DNA of 7,197 bases from Actinomycetota bacterium (GTDB taxonomy: Bacteria > Actinomycetota > Actinomycetes > S36-B12 > UBA10799). Each line of letters opens with the position of its first letter. Within the stretch, counting starts at the first letter, position 1. Location of the stretch: contig JAUPKO010000685.1 of assembly GCA_030837395.1 (NCBI GenBank), positions 1-7,197 of the forward strand, in the 5' to 3' direction. Positions 1-6,037 of the stretch are shown in pieces. The translations under genes and the position numbers were made by a program. Below the pieces are notes generated by a model. It searched no databases, was not told where the DNA came from, and saw only the letters and a program-made list of their open reading frames with translations.

Positions 1-550
1 AGTCCACCGCCTGTGGCGTCGCCTGCAGGGTCGGCTGCACGATCCGCAGGTACTCGTGCAGGCTGGCCACGTCATCGAACACCCCTGCCGGTTCGAGTCC
101 GATCAGCCGAGCCGCAGTGACCTGTTCGCAGACATAGGCATCGGCGTCCCCCGCCGTCATCGGCGCGCCGGATCGGCGGTAGCAGTCCAGCAGCGAATCC
201 ACGAACCCCGCATGCACCCAGAGCAGCCAAGCGGGGTCGTCCAGCCCCAGACGGGTGTGGAGTCCGCGCACCATCGCCGCGGCGTGCTCGGCCTCGGCCG
301 TGGTGCCGTAGGTGATGGCGCCGATGTATTCGGCGGTACGGGCCAACCGCCCCCAGGGGTCGCGCCGGTAGTCACTCGCGGTGGCGGCGGCGACCATCGG
401 CCCCGGCAGCATCGTCTGCAGCAGGATGGCGCGCAGGCCGCCCACGCCGATCACCGGATCGGCATGGACCCGCCACGACACCGAGCCGGGGCCGAACAGG
501 CCGGCGTCGTCACTCGTGATGTCGGGTGTGCCATAGCTGAGGGCGGGCAT
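1..550 (-). CDS. MpaB/DUF2236-family oxygenase-like protein, partial (3' end beyond window)
   Basis: I translated the minus strand from the ATG at 550 and found an open frame of 183 codons to the window edge; the C-terminus is missing. An in-frame TGA two codons upstream of the ATG makes this the earliest possible start; no strong ribosome binding site precedes it. The protein opens with the family's signature: GLFGPGSVSWRVHADP (17-32), GGLRAILLQ (37-45), then DPWGRLARTAEYIGAITYGT (64-83), LLWVHAGFVDSLLDCYRR (109-126) and a Y..EQV.AA.LIGL segment (139-152). This resembles actinobacterial proteins of the 'oxygenase MpaB / rubber oxygenase (Lcp) catalytic domain' family, some of which bind heme; the substrate here cannot be read from sequence. 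Oddity: the family's usual LHP motif after 'LLLQ' reads MLPGP, so Leu48 stands where His is common, while the His of WVH (113) is kept. It is transcribed divergently from eno. Family assignment is firm, activity unknown. Confidence 0.85.
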   Translation of the reverse strand, partial: MPALSYGTPDITSDDAGLFGPGSVSWRVHADPVIGVGGLRAILLQTMLPGPMVAAATASDYRRDPWGRLARTAEYIGAITYGTTAEAEHAAAMVRGLHTRLGLDDPAWLLWVHAGFVDSLLDCYRRSGAPMTAGDADAYVCEQVTAARLIGLEPAGVFDDVASLHEYLRIVQPTLQATPQAVD

Positions 551-613
551 GGCTCAAGTGTGGCTGCCGAGCTGCGCCGGCGCACCCGCAGATCGGGTGA
601 CCAACGTCTCGCT

Positions 614-633
614 GGGGGATGCATGCGTCCTCC
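614..633. repeat. Imperfect 20-bp inverted repeat overlapping the eno -35 region
   Basis: GGGGGATGCATGCGTCCTCC is an inverted repeat centred between 623 and 624. Eight of ten position pairs are Watson-Crick and the other two are G/T. The 14-bp core is 617-630. It covers the place where the -35 hexamer for the 643-648 box would lie, and no TTGACA-like -35 is visible there. It could be an operator acting on eno or on the divergent oxygenase-like gene. That role is inference; a chance palindrome in GC-rich DNA is possible. Confidence 0.35.
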
Positions 634-642
634 CGCGCCCGA

Positions 643-648
643 TATGGT
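643..648 (+). promoter_or_regulatory. Likely -10 box of the eno promoter
   Basis: TATGGT fits the actinobacterial primary sigma -10 pattern TANNNT and is among the few A/T-richer stretches in the 135-bp gap between the divergent oxygenase-like gene and eno. It would place transcription start near 655, giving an untranslated leader of about 30 bases containing the AGGAGG. No recognisable -35 hexamer lies 16-18 bp upstream, which is common in this phylum. I see no separate clear promoter for the minus-strand gene in this gap. Confidence 0.5.
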
Positions 649-674
649 GAGTCGGACGTACACAAATCAGACTT

Positions 675-680
675 AGGAGG
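675..680 (+). promoter_or_regulatory. Ribosome binding site of eno
   Basis: A perfect AGGAGG lies 5 bases before the GTG at 686. It decides for GTG 686 as the start, which also gives the canonical enolase N-terminus (MAIIEGVIAREILDSRGNP). Confidence 0.85.
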
Positions 681-685
681 GCCCT

Positions 686-1963
686 GTGGCCATTATTGAA
701 GGTGTCATCGCACGCGAGATTCTCGATTCCCGCGGCAACCCCACTGTCGAGGTCGAGGTGCTGCTCGACGACGAGACCGTCGCCCGCGCCGCCGTGCCCA
801 GCGGGGCGTCGACCGGAGCCTTTGAGGCTGTCGAACTGCGCGACGGCGAGGCCCGCTTCGGTGGCAAGGGTGTGCTCAAGGCCTGCGCCGCGGTGGAGGA
901 CGAGATCGCACCAGAGGTGATCGGGGCGGAGGCCAGCGACCAGCGCCTCATCGACCAGATCATGCTCGACCTCGATGGCACCCCCAACAAGGCCCGACTC
1001 GGCGCCAACGCCATCCTCGGTGTGTCGCTGGCGGTGGCCCGCGCCGCCGCCGACAGCGCCGGTCTGCCGCTGTTCCGCTACCTCGGTGGCCCCAACGCCC
1101 ACGTGTTGCCGGTGCCGATGATGAACATCCTCAACGGCGGTTCGCACGCCGACAGCAACGTCGATATCCAGGAGTTCATGATCGCTCCGATCGGTGCGAG
1201 CACCTTCCCCGACGCCTTCCGTTGGGGCGCTGAGGTGTACCACGCGCTCAAGAGTGTGCTCAAGGAGCAGGGCCTGGCCACCGGCCTCGGCGACGAGGGC
1301 GGTTTCGCGCCCAACCTGCCGACCAACGCCGCCGCGCTGGACCTCATCGTGTCGGCGATCGAGAAGGCCGGCCTGACCCCCGGTCGCGACGTCGCGCTGG
1401 CCCTCGATGTTGCGGCGAGCGAGTTCTACGCCGACGGCAGCTACACCTTCGAAGGCGCCTCGCGTTCGGCGGAATGGATGACCGGCTACTACGAGGGTCT
1501 GCTCGACTCGTACCCGCTGGTGAGCATCGAGGACCCGCTGAACGAGGACGACTGGGCCGGTTGGGTGCACATCACCGACGCCATCGGCGACAAGGTGCAG
1601 ATCGTCGGCGACGACCTCTTCGTCACCAACCCCGAGCGGCTCGCTCGCGGCATCGAGGAGGGCGCCGCCAACGCGCTGCTGGTCAAGGTCAACCAGATCG
1701 GCTCCCTGACCGAGACGCTGGACGCTGTGACGATGGCGCAGACCAACGGCTTCTCGTGCATGATGAGCCACCGTTCCGGCGAGACCGAGGACACGTTCAT
1801 CGCGGACCTCGCGGTGGCGCTGAACACGGGTCAGCTCAAGACCGGTGCCCCGGCCCGATCCGAGCGGGTGGCGAAGTACAACCAGCTCCTGCGGATCGAC
1901 GACGAACTCGGCGGCGCCGGCCAGTACCCCGGCGCGTCGGCCTTCCGTCGGTTCAGTCTGTAG
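686..1963 (+). CDS. eno: Enolase (phosphopyruvate hydratase)
   Basis: Enolase converts 2-phosphoglycerate to phosphoenolpyruvate in cytosolic glycolysis/gluconeogenesis, normally as a Mg2+-dependent oligomer. The 425-residue product is full length for the bacterial family (about 425-432). The N-terminal domain starts with REILDSRGNPTVEVEV and carries the PSGASTG loop (38-44). The barrel domain holds the active site: the HADSNVDIQEFM segment, catalytic Glu204 in DEGGFAPN, Mg2+ ligands Asp241 (LDVAASEF), Glu282 (SIEDP) and Asp309 (GDD), catalytic Lys334 in KVNQIGS, His362-Arg363 in SHRSGETEDTFIADL, and substrate-binding Lys385 in GQLKTGAP. No key residue is missing. It starts with GTG behind a perfect AGGAGG. 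The ftsB-like gene follows after 14 bases, so eno probably heads an operon that runs through the DUF501-Ppx gene. Confidence 0.98.
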   Translation: MAIIEGVIAREILDSRGNPTVEVEVLLDDETVARAAVPSGASTGAFEAVELRDGEARFGGKGVLKACAAVEDEIAPEVIGAEASDQRLIDQIMLDLDGTPNKARLGANAILGVSLAVARAAADSAGLPLFRYLGGPNAHVLPVPMMNILNGGSHADSNVDIQEFMIAPIGASTFPDAFRWGAEVYHALKSVLKEQGLATGLGDEGGFAPNLPTNAAALDLIVSAIEKAGLTPGRDVALALDVAASEFYADGSYTFEGASRSAEWMTGYYEGLLDSYPLVSIEDPLNEDDWAGWVHITDAIGDKVQIVGDDLFVTNPERLARGIEEGAANALLVKVNQIGSLTETLDAVTMAQTNGFSCMMSHRSGETEDTFIADLAVALNTGQLKTGAPARSERVAKYNQLLRIDDELGGAGQYPGASAFRRFSL

Positions 1964-1977
1964 GCGACGCTAGGGGC

Positions 1978-2358
1978 ATGGCCGGAAAGCTCTCCACTCC
2001 CGCGGTGCGCGCGGGGATCTTGGCGCTGGTGGCGATCGCCATCGCGCTGAGCCTCGCGGTTCCGCTGCGCTCCTTCGTACGGCAGGCCGACGAGAATGCT
2101 GCCCTCGCGGCCGACGTCGCGGCCAAGGAGGCGAACGTGGACGAGTTGACCAGCAAGATCGCCCAATGGCGCGACAAGGACTACGTCGAGGCTCAGGCGC
2201 GGTCGCGGCTCAGTTACGTGTACCCCGGCGAGACCACCTACGTAGTGGTGGACGAGAAGGGTGCGGTGACCAACCCGTTGCCTCCGCCGAACGCCACCGA
2301 TCTCGGGTCGCGGTCGTGGTACGAGCGCTTCTGGGACAGTGTCGACGAAGCCCGCTGA
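1978..2358 (+). CDS. ftsB: FtsB/DivIC-family septum formation initiator protein
   Basis: This 126-residue bitopic membrane protein has the layout of FtsB/DivIC, the small division protein that joins FtsL and FtsQ/DivIB in the divisome. A short basic N-terminus is followed by one transmembrane helix (about 12-30, GILALVAIAIALSLAVPL), then a coiled coil (about 35-63, rich in Ala, Glu, Asp, Leu and Lys). After that comes the DivIC motif WRDKDYVEAQARSRLSYVYPGET (64-86), and a Pro/Asn-containing tail. The ATG is 14 bases after the eno stop; only a poor Shine-Dalgarno (AGG at 1962 or AGGGG at 1972) precedes it, so translation may be coupled to eno. As I recall, the M. tuberculosis counterpart Rv1024 is much longer through an N-terminal extension that this protein lacks. 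The 3' end overlaps the next gene by 20 bases. Family call is strong; the symbol rests on synteny and architecture. Confidence 0.88.
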   Translation: MAGKLSTPAVRAGILALVAIAIALSLAVPLRSFVRQADENAALAADVAAKEANVDELTSKIAQWRDKDYVEAQARSRLSYVYPGETTYVVVDEKGAVTNPLPPPNATDLGSRSWYERFWDSVDEAR

Positions 2359-3775
2359 TCGGGTCGATCGGGCTGCGGTGCAAGCCCAGCTCGGTCGACC
2401 TGTGCGGGGCCAGGTGCAGGTGGCGCACCGGTGCCCGTGCGGTCAGCCCGATGTGGTGGCGACCCCCCCGCGCCTGCCGGATGGCTCGCCGTTCCCCACC
2501 ACGTTCTACCTCACCTGCCCGCGCGCGACGGCCGCCCTGTCGACGCTCGAGTCCGAAGGCGTGATGGCCCGGCTGGCGGCGGAACTGGCCGCCGATCCGG
2601 CGTTCGCGGCCGACTACCGCAGTGCCCACGAGGACTACCTGGCCAGGCGGGCGAACCTCGGTGCGGTGCCTGAGATCGACGGCGTCAGTGCCGGGGGCAT
2701 GCCCGATCGGGTCAAGTGCCTGCACGCCCTGGTCGCGCACTCCTTGGCCGCCGGTCCGGGGGTCAACCCAGTCGGGGACGAGGCCCTGTCCAGGCTCGCC
2801 GCGCGGGGTATGTGGTCCACCGATCCGCCTTGTGTGCCGCGAGCGCGGGTCGCGGCCATCGACTGCGGCACCAACTCGATCCGGTTGCTCATCTCCGAAC
2901 CCGACGGCGCCACCGGGGTGCTGCGGGACGTGGTGCGGGAGTTGCAGATCGTCCGACTCGGCGAGGGGCTCGGACGGACTGGTCTGATCGGCGAGCCAGC
3001 CCTGGCCCGCACGTTCGCGGCCTGCGATGACTACGCCGAGACGATCGCCGCCGCGAACGTGGTCGCAGTCCGCTTCGTTGCCACTTCGGCTTCCCGCGAC
3101 GCGGGCAACCGCGACGTGTTCACCGCCGGGGTCCAGGCGCGGATCGGGGTCCTGCCCGAGGTAATCACCGGTGCCGAGGAGGCCCGCCTGTCCTTCGTCG
3201 GCGCGATCGCCTCGCCGCGGGTCGCCGCGGCCGCGATGGCGCCGCGCCTTGTGGTCGACATCGGCGGTGGCTCGACGGAGTTCGTGCTCGGCGACGACAC
3301 CCCGGTGGCCAGCCGCAGCGTCGACATCGGCTGTGTCCGGCTCGCTGAGCGGCACCTGCACAGCGATCCGCCCACGGCACCCGAACTCGCGGCCGTCGCG
3401 GCCGATGCCGACGAGGCCATCGCACTGGCCGCGCAGGTGGTGCCCTTGACCCAGGCGGCAAGTCTGGTGGGATTGGCAGGCACGGTGACCACTGTTGCCG
3501 CGCTGTCGATGGGGCTGGCCGAGTACGACGCGGCGGTGATCCATGGCGCACGGATCAGCGCGGCCGAGGTGCATCGGGTGACGGGCATGCTCGGTGCGTT
3601 GACCCTCGCCGAGCGCGAGCGGCTCCCGGCGATGGTGCCGGGCCGGGCGGATGTGATCGTCGCCGGCTCGATCATCCTGTCCCGGATCATGATCGCGGCA
3701 CAGGTCGACGAGGTCATCGTCAGCGAGCACGACATTCTGGACGGTATCGTCGGAGACCTGGCGAGGCTCACGTAG
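2339..3775 (+). CDS. DUF501 - Ppx/GppA phosphatase fusion protein
   Basis: One uninterrupted 478-codon frame contains two proteins usually encoded separately. Residues about 18-160 are DUF501 (function unknown): RCPCGQP, PTTFYLTCP and the hallmark GGMPDRVKCLHALVAHSLA followed by GPGVNPVGDEAL. Residues about 168-478 are a short-type Ppx/GppA phosphatase, an ASKHA-fold family that hydrolyses terminal phosphates of polyphosphate or pppGpp. It shows phosphate-1 motif AAIDCGTNSIRLL (172-184), ATSASRDAGNR (248-258), Glu280-Glu281 in TGAEEARLSF, phosphate-2 motif VVDIGGGSTE (305-314), a LAGTVTT segment and SEHDILDGI (462-470). It lacks the C-terminal HD-like domain of long E. coli Ppx. The GTG at 2339 overlaps ftsB by 20 bases; GTG 2378 is an alternative start. 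ATG 2810 or GTG 2834 could start a separate phosphatase, but neither has a good ribosome binding site. The 3' end overlaps the kinase gene convergently by 8 bases. Domain calls are firm; polyphosphate versus pppGpp as substrate is undecided. Confidence 0.9.
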   Translation: MSTKPADRVDRAAVQAQLGRPVRGQVQVAHRCPCGQPDVVATPPRLPDGSPFPTTFYLTCPRATAALSTLESEGVMARLAAELAADPAFAADYRSAHEDYLARRANLGAVPEIDGVSAGGMPDRVKCLHALVAHSLAAGPGVNPVGDEALSRLAARGMWSTDPPCVPRARVAAIDCGTNSIRLLISEPDGATGVLRDVVRELQIVRLGEGLGRTGLIGEPALARTFAACDDYAETIAAANVVAVRFVATSASRDAGNRDVFTAGVQARIGVLPEVITGAEEARLSFVGAIASPRVAAAAMAPRLVVDIGGGSTEFVLGDDTPVASRSVDIGCVRLAERHLHSDPPTAPELAAVAADADEAIALAAQVVPLTQAASLVGLAGTVTTVAALSMGLAEYDAAVIHGARISAAEVHRVTGMLGALTLAERERLPAMVPGRADVIVAGSIILSRIMIAAQVDEVIVSEHDILDGIVGDLARLT

Positions 3776-5183
3776 CGGCAGGGTCCTCCGGTGCCGGCGA
3801 CGCGACGGGCAAGGTCACTGTGAGGGTCAGGCCGCCGCCGGGGGTGTGGCTGGCGGCGACGGTTCCGCCGTGGCGCTGCGCGGTGGCGGCAACGATGGCC
3901 AACCCGAGGCCGCTGCCGCCATTGGCCCGGCTGCGCGCGCGGTCGGCACGCCAGAACCGGTCGAACATCTGCGCCATCTCGTCCTCGGGCACCCCCGGAC
4001 CGGAGTCGGCGACCGTGATGGTGGCGGTGTCCGCGGCGGCTTCGGTACGAACGTCGACGGCAGCGTCTGCGGGCGTGTGGTGGCGCACATTCGAGAGCAG
4101 GTTGTCGAGCACTTGGCGCAGGGCGGCGGGGTCGCCCACGACGGTGGCCGGGGCGAGGTCCGCAGTGATGCGCCGTTGCGGGTCGAGCAGTCGGGCCGCA
4201 GCCACCGCCGCACCGGCCACGTCGTCCAGCGCCACGGTCCGGGTGGTCGCGGCACCGCCTTCCTCATCGAGGCGGGCCAAGGTCAGGAGGTCCTCGGTGA
4301 GGGACCCCATGCGGCTGCTCTCGCTTCTGATGCCGGTCATCGCCCGGCGCAGATCGTCCGGCCGATGCTCCGCGCCCAACTCGAACAGTTCCGCGTAAGC
4401 CGACACCGCCGCGATGGGGGTGCGCAACTCGTGTGAGGCGTCGGCGACGAACTGCCGCAGCCGGGCTTCGGTGGCGTCGCGCTCGGCGAAGGCGGCGTCG
4501 ACGTCGTCGAGCATGGTATTCATAGCTTTGCCCAATTCGCCCACCTCGGTGGTGGGTGCCGGCACGGTCACACGGTCGCCGGAGCCGGCGCCACCGAGAT
4601 TGCGGGTGTCGTGGGTCAACCGGGTCAACGGTGCCAGGCCGATGCCGACGAGCCACCACGCCAGCATCGCGGCGGCCAGCGAGGCCACCGAGATGACCAC
4701 GGCCTCGATCACCGCGAGTTGGCGCAAGGTTGTCAATTCGTCGTCGATGGGCAGCGCGATGATCAGTTGTTCCCCGGAACTGCCGGTGGACGCCTTGACC
4801 CGGAAGGTGACCAGACCGCCTCCCGCCTCGGGGGCGGTGAAGAACGCCGCCGGGCCGCCGGCGTCGTCGGTTGGACCCGGTGTGACGATGGCCGTCGGCA
4901 ACTCGGGCGCGGCGGTGGTGCCATTGGGGAAGGTGGCGTTGATGGTGCGGGTCACAGTGCCGTCGGCGCCGCGCAACTGCACGAAGGGTGCCACTGCGGG
5001 TTCGGGGCCCCGCTCGTCATCGGTGGGGTCCGGGCGAAGGGGCAGGGCAACTTCACGCAGGGACTGGTCCACGTCGGCGAACACGGCGGACCGGAATGCG
5101 ACGTAGGTGGCGGTGCCGGCGGCGATCAGGGTGGTCACGATGACCGCGATGGTCACCAGCAGTAGGCGGGTGCGCATCCTCAT
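3768..5183 (-). CDS. Two-component sensor histidine kinase (TrcS-like)
   Basis: A 471-residue membrane histidine kinase, presumed partner of the regulator upstream. TM1 spans about 6-29, an extracytoplasmic sensor region about 31-155 (Asp/Pro/Gly-rich, with FVQLRGADGTV at 67-77), and TM2 about 157-180. HAMP follows (about 181-233). The HisKA domain has phospho-acceptor His251 in SHELRTP. The ATPase domain has N box DNLLSN (360-365), G1 DSGPGVP (393-399), F box FDRFW (407-411) and G2 GSGLGLAIV (423-431). All catalytic motifs are intact. The ATG at 5183 overlaps the regulator's TGA as ATGA, a hallmark of translational coupling. An AGG-containing second ATG two codons later is possible. Its end overlaps the phosphatase gene, leaving no room for an intergenic terminator. 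Position near the eno cluster suggests kinship with mycobacterial TrcS, but the sensed signal cannot be read; other OmpR-class kinases (MprB, TcrY) share this architecture. Confidence 0.93.
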   Translation of the reverse strand: MRMRTRLLLVTIAVIVTTLIAAGTATYVAFRSAVFADVDQSLREVALPLRPDPTDDERGPEPAVAPFVQLRGADGTVTRTINATFPNGTTAAPELPTAIVTPGPTDDAGGPAAFFTAPEAGGGLVTFRVKASTGSSGEQLIIALPIDDELTTLRQLAVIEAVVISVASLAAAMLAWWLVGIGLAPLTRLTHDTRNLGGAGSGDRVTVPAPTTEVGELGKAMNTMLDDVDAAFAERDATEARLRQFVADASHELRTPIAAVSAYAELFELGAEHRPDDLRRAMTGIRSESSRMGSLTEDLLTLARLDEEGGAATTRTVALDDVAGAAVAAARLLDPQRRITADLAPATVVGDPAALRQVLDNLLSNVRHHTPADAAVDVRTEAAADTATITVADSGPGVPEDEMAQMFDRFWRADRARSRANGGSGLGLAIVAATAQRHGGTVAASHTPGGGLTLTVTLPVASPAPEDPAAT

Positions 5184-5878
5184 CGCTCGGACTCCGCCTC
5201 ACGCAGGACGTAACCGACCAGGCGCACGGTGTGCAACAGCGGCGGTCCGTGTTCGTTGAGTTTGCGGCGCAGATAGCTCACGTAGGTTTCGACGATGTTG
5301 ACCGGGCCGTCGAAGTCCGGCGTCCACACCGCGGCCAGGATTTGGTCCTTGGTGAGGGTCAGCCCAGGGTTGGTCAGGAAGTACCGCAGCAACCGGAACT
5401 CAGTGGCTGTCAGGTGCAGTTCGTTGGGGCCGCGGAAGGCCTGATGGGCCGCCACCGTCATCCGCACATCGGCGTAGGCGAGCACCTCCGGGGTGCGCCG
5501 CCGGGCACGACTGCGCCGGGTCATCGCCTGCACCCGGGCGACGACTTCGACCAGGGAGAACGGCTTGACCACGTAGTCATCGCCGCCGGCGCGCAGGGCG
5601 ATCACCTTGTCGCCGAGATCGGCCTTGGCGGTCAGGAACAGGATGGGTGTCTCGATGTCCAACGCCCGCAGGCGGCGGCAGACTTCGATTCCGTCGAGGT
5701 CGGGCATCATGACATCGAGCACGATCGCGTCCTGCGAGGTGTCGGTCGCGTGGGCGAGGGCCGCCATGCCGCCGTCGGCGCGGGTGACGTCGAACCCGGC
5801 GTACCCCAGCGCCGTCGCCACGGCATCGACGATGGAAGGTTCATCGTCCACCACCAACACCCGCGCCCGCTGCGTCAC
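5180..5878 (-). CDS. OmpR/PhoB-family response regulator (TrcR-like)
   Basis: A 232-residue DNA-binding regulator. The receiver domain (about 6-118) has acidic residues Asp11-Asp12, phospho-acceptor Asp55 in VLDVMMPDLDG, Thr83 in FLTAK and Lys105 in VKPFS. The C-terminal winged helix (about 133-228) has LTATEFRLLRYFLTNPG, the recognition-helix region NIVETYVSYLRRKL and the wing HTVRLVGYVLRE. I start it at GTG 5878, immediately before TQRARVLVVDDE; the frame stays open upstream to GTG 5938, but those 20 residues (Trp/Pro-rich) lie outside the receiver fold and reach towards the regulatory region. Receiver and winged-helix wording resembles mycobacterial TrcR more than MprA (from memory, not an alignment). 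Oddity: the wing reads VRLVGY where VRG(V/A)GY is usual. Transcribed with the kinase and divergently from the lipoprotein esterase. No clear TANNNT -10 is visible on this strand upstream of it. Confidence 0.92.
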   Translation of the reverse strand: MTQRARVLVVDDEPSIVDAVATALGYAGFDVTRADGGMAALAHATDTSQDAIVLDVMMPDLDGIEVCRRLRALDIETPILFLTAKADLGDKVIALRAGGDDYVVKPFSLVEVVARVQAMTRRSRARRRTPEVLAYADVRMTVAAHQAFRGPNELHLTATEFRLLRYFLTNPGLTLTKDQILAAVWTPDFDGPVNIVETYVSYLRRKLNEHGPPLLHTVRLVGYVLREAESER

Positions 5879-5950
5879 ATCACCGATGGTCGCACCCGCC
5901 GTCGGCCATTGCCAGGGGCGCCACGGGACTGTGACCACGGGGCAGCCGAA

Positions 5951-5969
5951 CTCTCAGCGGGCTCTCAGC
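5951..5969 (+). promoter_or_regulatory. Tandem 8-bp direct repeat, probable response-regulator operator
   Basis: CTCTCAGCGGGCTCTCAGC contains two identical CTCTCAGC copies separated by 3 bp (11-bp period, one helical turn). OmpR/PhoB-family regulators bind such head-to-tail half-sites as dimers. The pair lies between the divergent regulator and esterase genes and ends 9 bp before a TACCGT -10 box, over the -35 position, as in class II activation by PhoB-type proteins. As I recall, the mycobacterial MprA box has the same 8-3-8 layout. Binding by the adjacent regulator is inference; a third copy is not seen on either side. Confidence 0.65.
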
Positions 5970-5978
5970 ATCGGTTCC

Positions 5979-5984
5979 TACCGT
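5979..5984 (+). promoter_or_regulatory. Likely -10 box of the lipoprotein esterase promoter
   Basis: TACCGT fits TANNNT and lies 54 bases before the ATG at 6038, predicting a leader of about 45-47 bases. The -35 position 17 bp upstream reads AGCGGG, far from consensus and embedded in the direct repeats, so the promoter probably depends on an activator. Confidence 0.5.
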
Positions 5985-6024
5985 TGCCAGGGCGGCGTGC
6001 CATCCGCGGTACGGCGCCGAGTCG

Positions 6025-6030
6025 AGGAGG
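6025..6030 (+). promoter_or_regulatory. Ribosome binding site of the lipoprotein esterase gene
   Basis: AGGAGG within GAGGAGGAG lies 7 bases before ATG 6038, which decides the start. The frame is open far upstream (antisense to the regulator), but only the ATG gives a signal peptide at the N-terminus. Confidence 0.8.
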
Positions 6031-6037
6031 AGTTGTG

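Noticed and set aside
56..676. 206-codon plus-strand open frame at the left edge
   Set aside because: Arg/Gly/Pro/His-rich product without a domain, antisense to the MpaB/DUF2236 gene and crossing the eno promoter region.
554..1771. 405-codon minus-strand open frame opposite eno
   Set aside because: Antisense to a fully conserved enolase, low-information composition (His/Arg/Val-rich) and no family resemblance.
2210..3730. 506-codon open frame on the minus strand opposite DUF501-Ppx
   Set aside because: Its sequence is Arg/Gly/His/Asp-rich with no recognisable domain and lies exactly antisense to two well-conserved domains; it is a GC-rich codon-bias shadow.
5879..5938. 20-residue N-terminal extension of the response regulator from GTG 5938
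   Set aside because: The receiver fold begins right after GTG 5878; the extra Trp/Pro-rich residues match nothing in the family, though the upstream start cannot be fully excluded.
5231..6037. Upstream extension of the esterase frame by 269 codons
   Set aside because: It runs antisense through the response regulator and would bury the lipoprotein signal peptide; AGGAGG and ATG at 6038 mark the real start.
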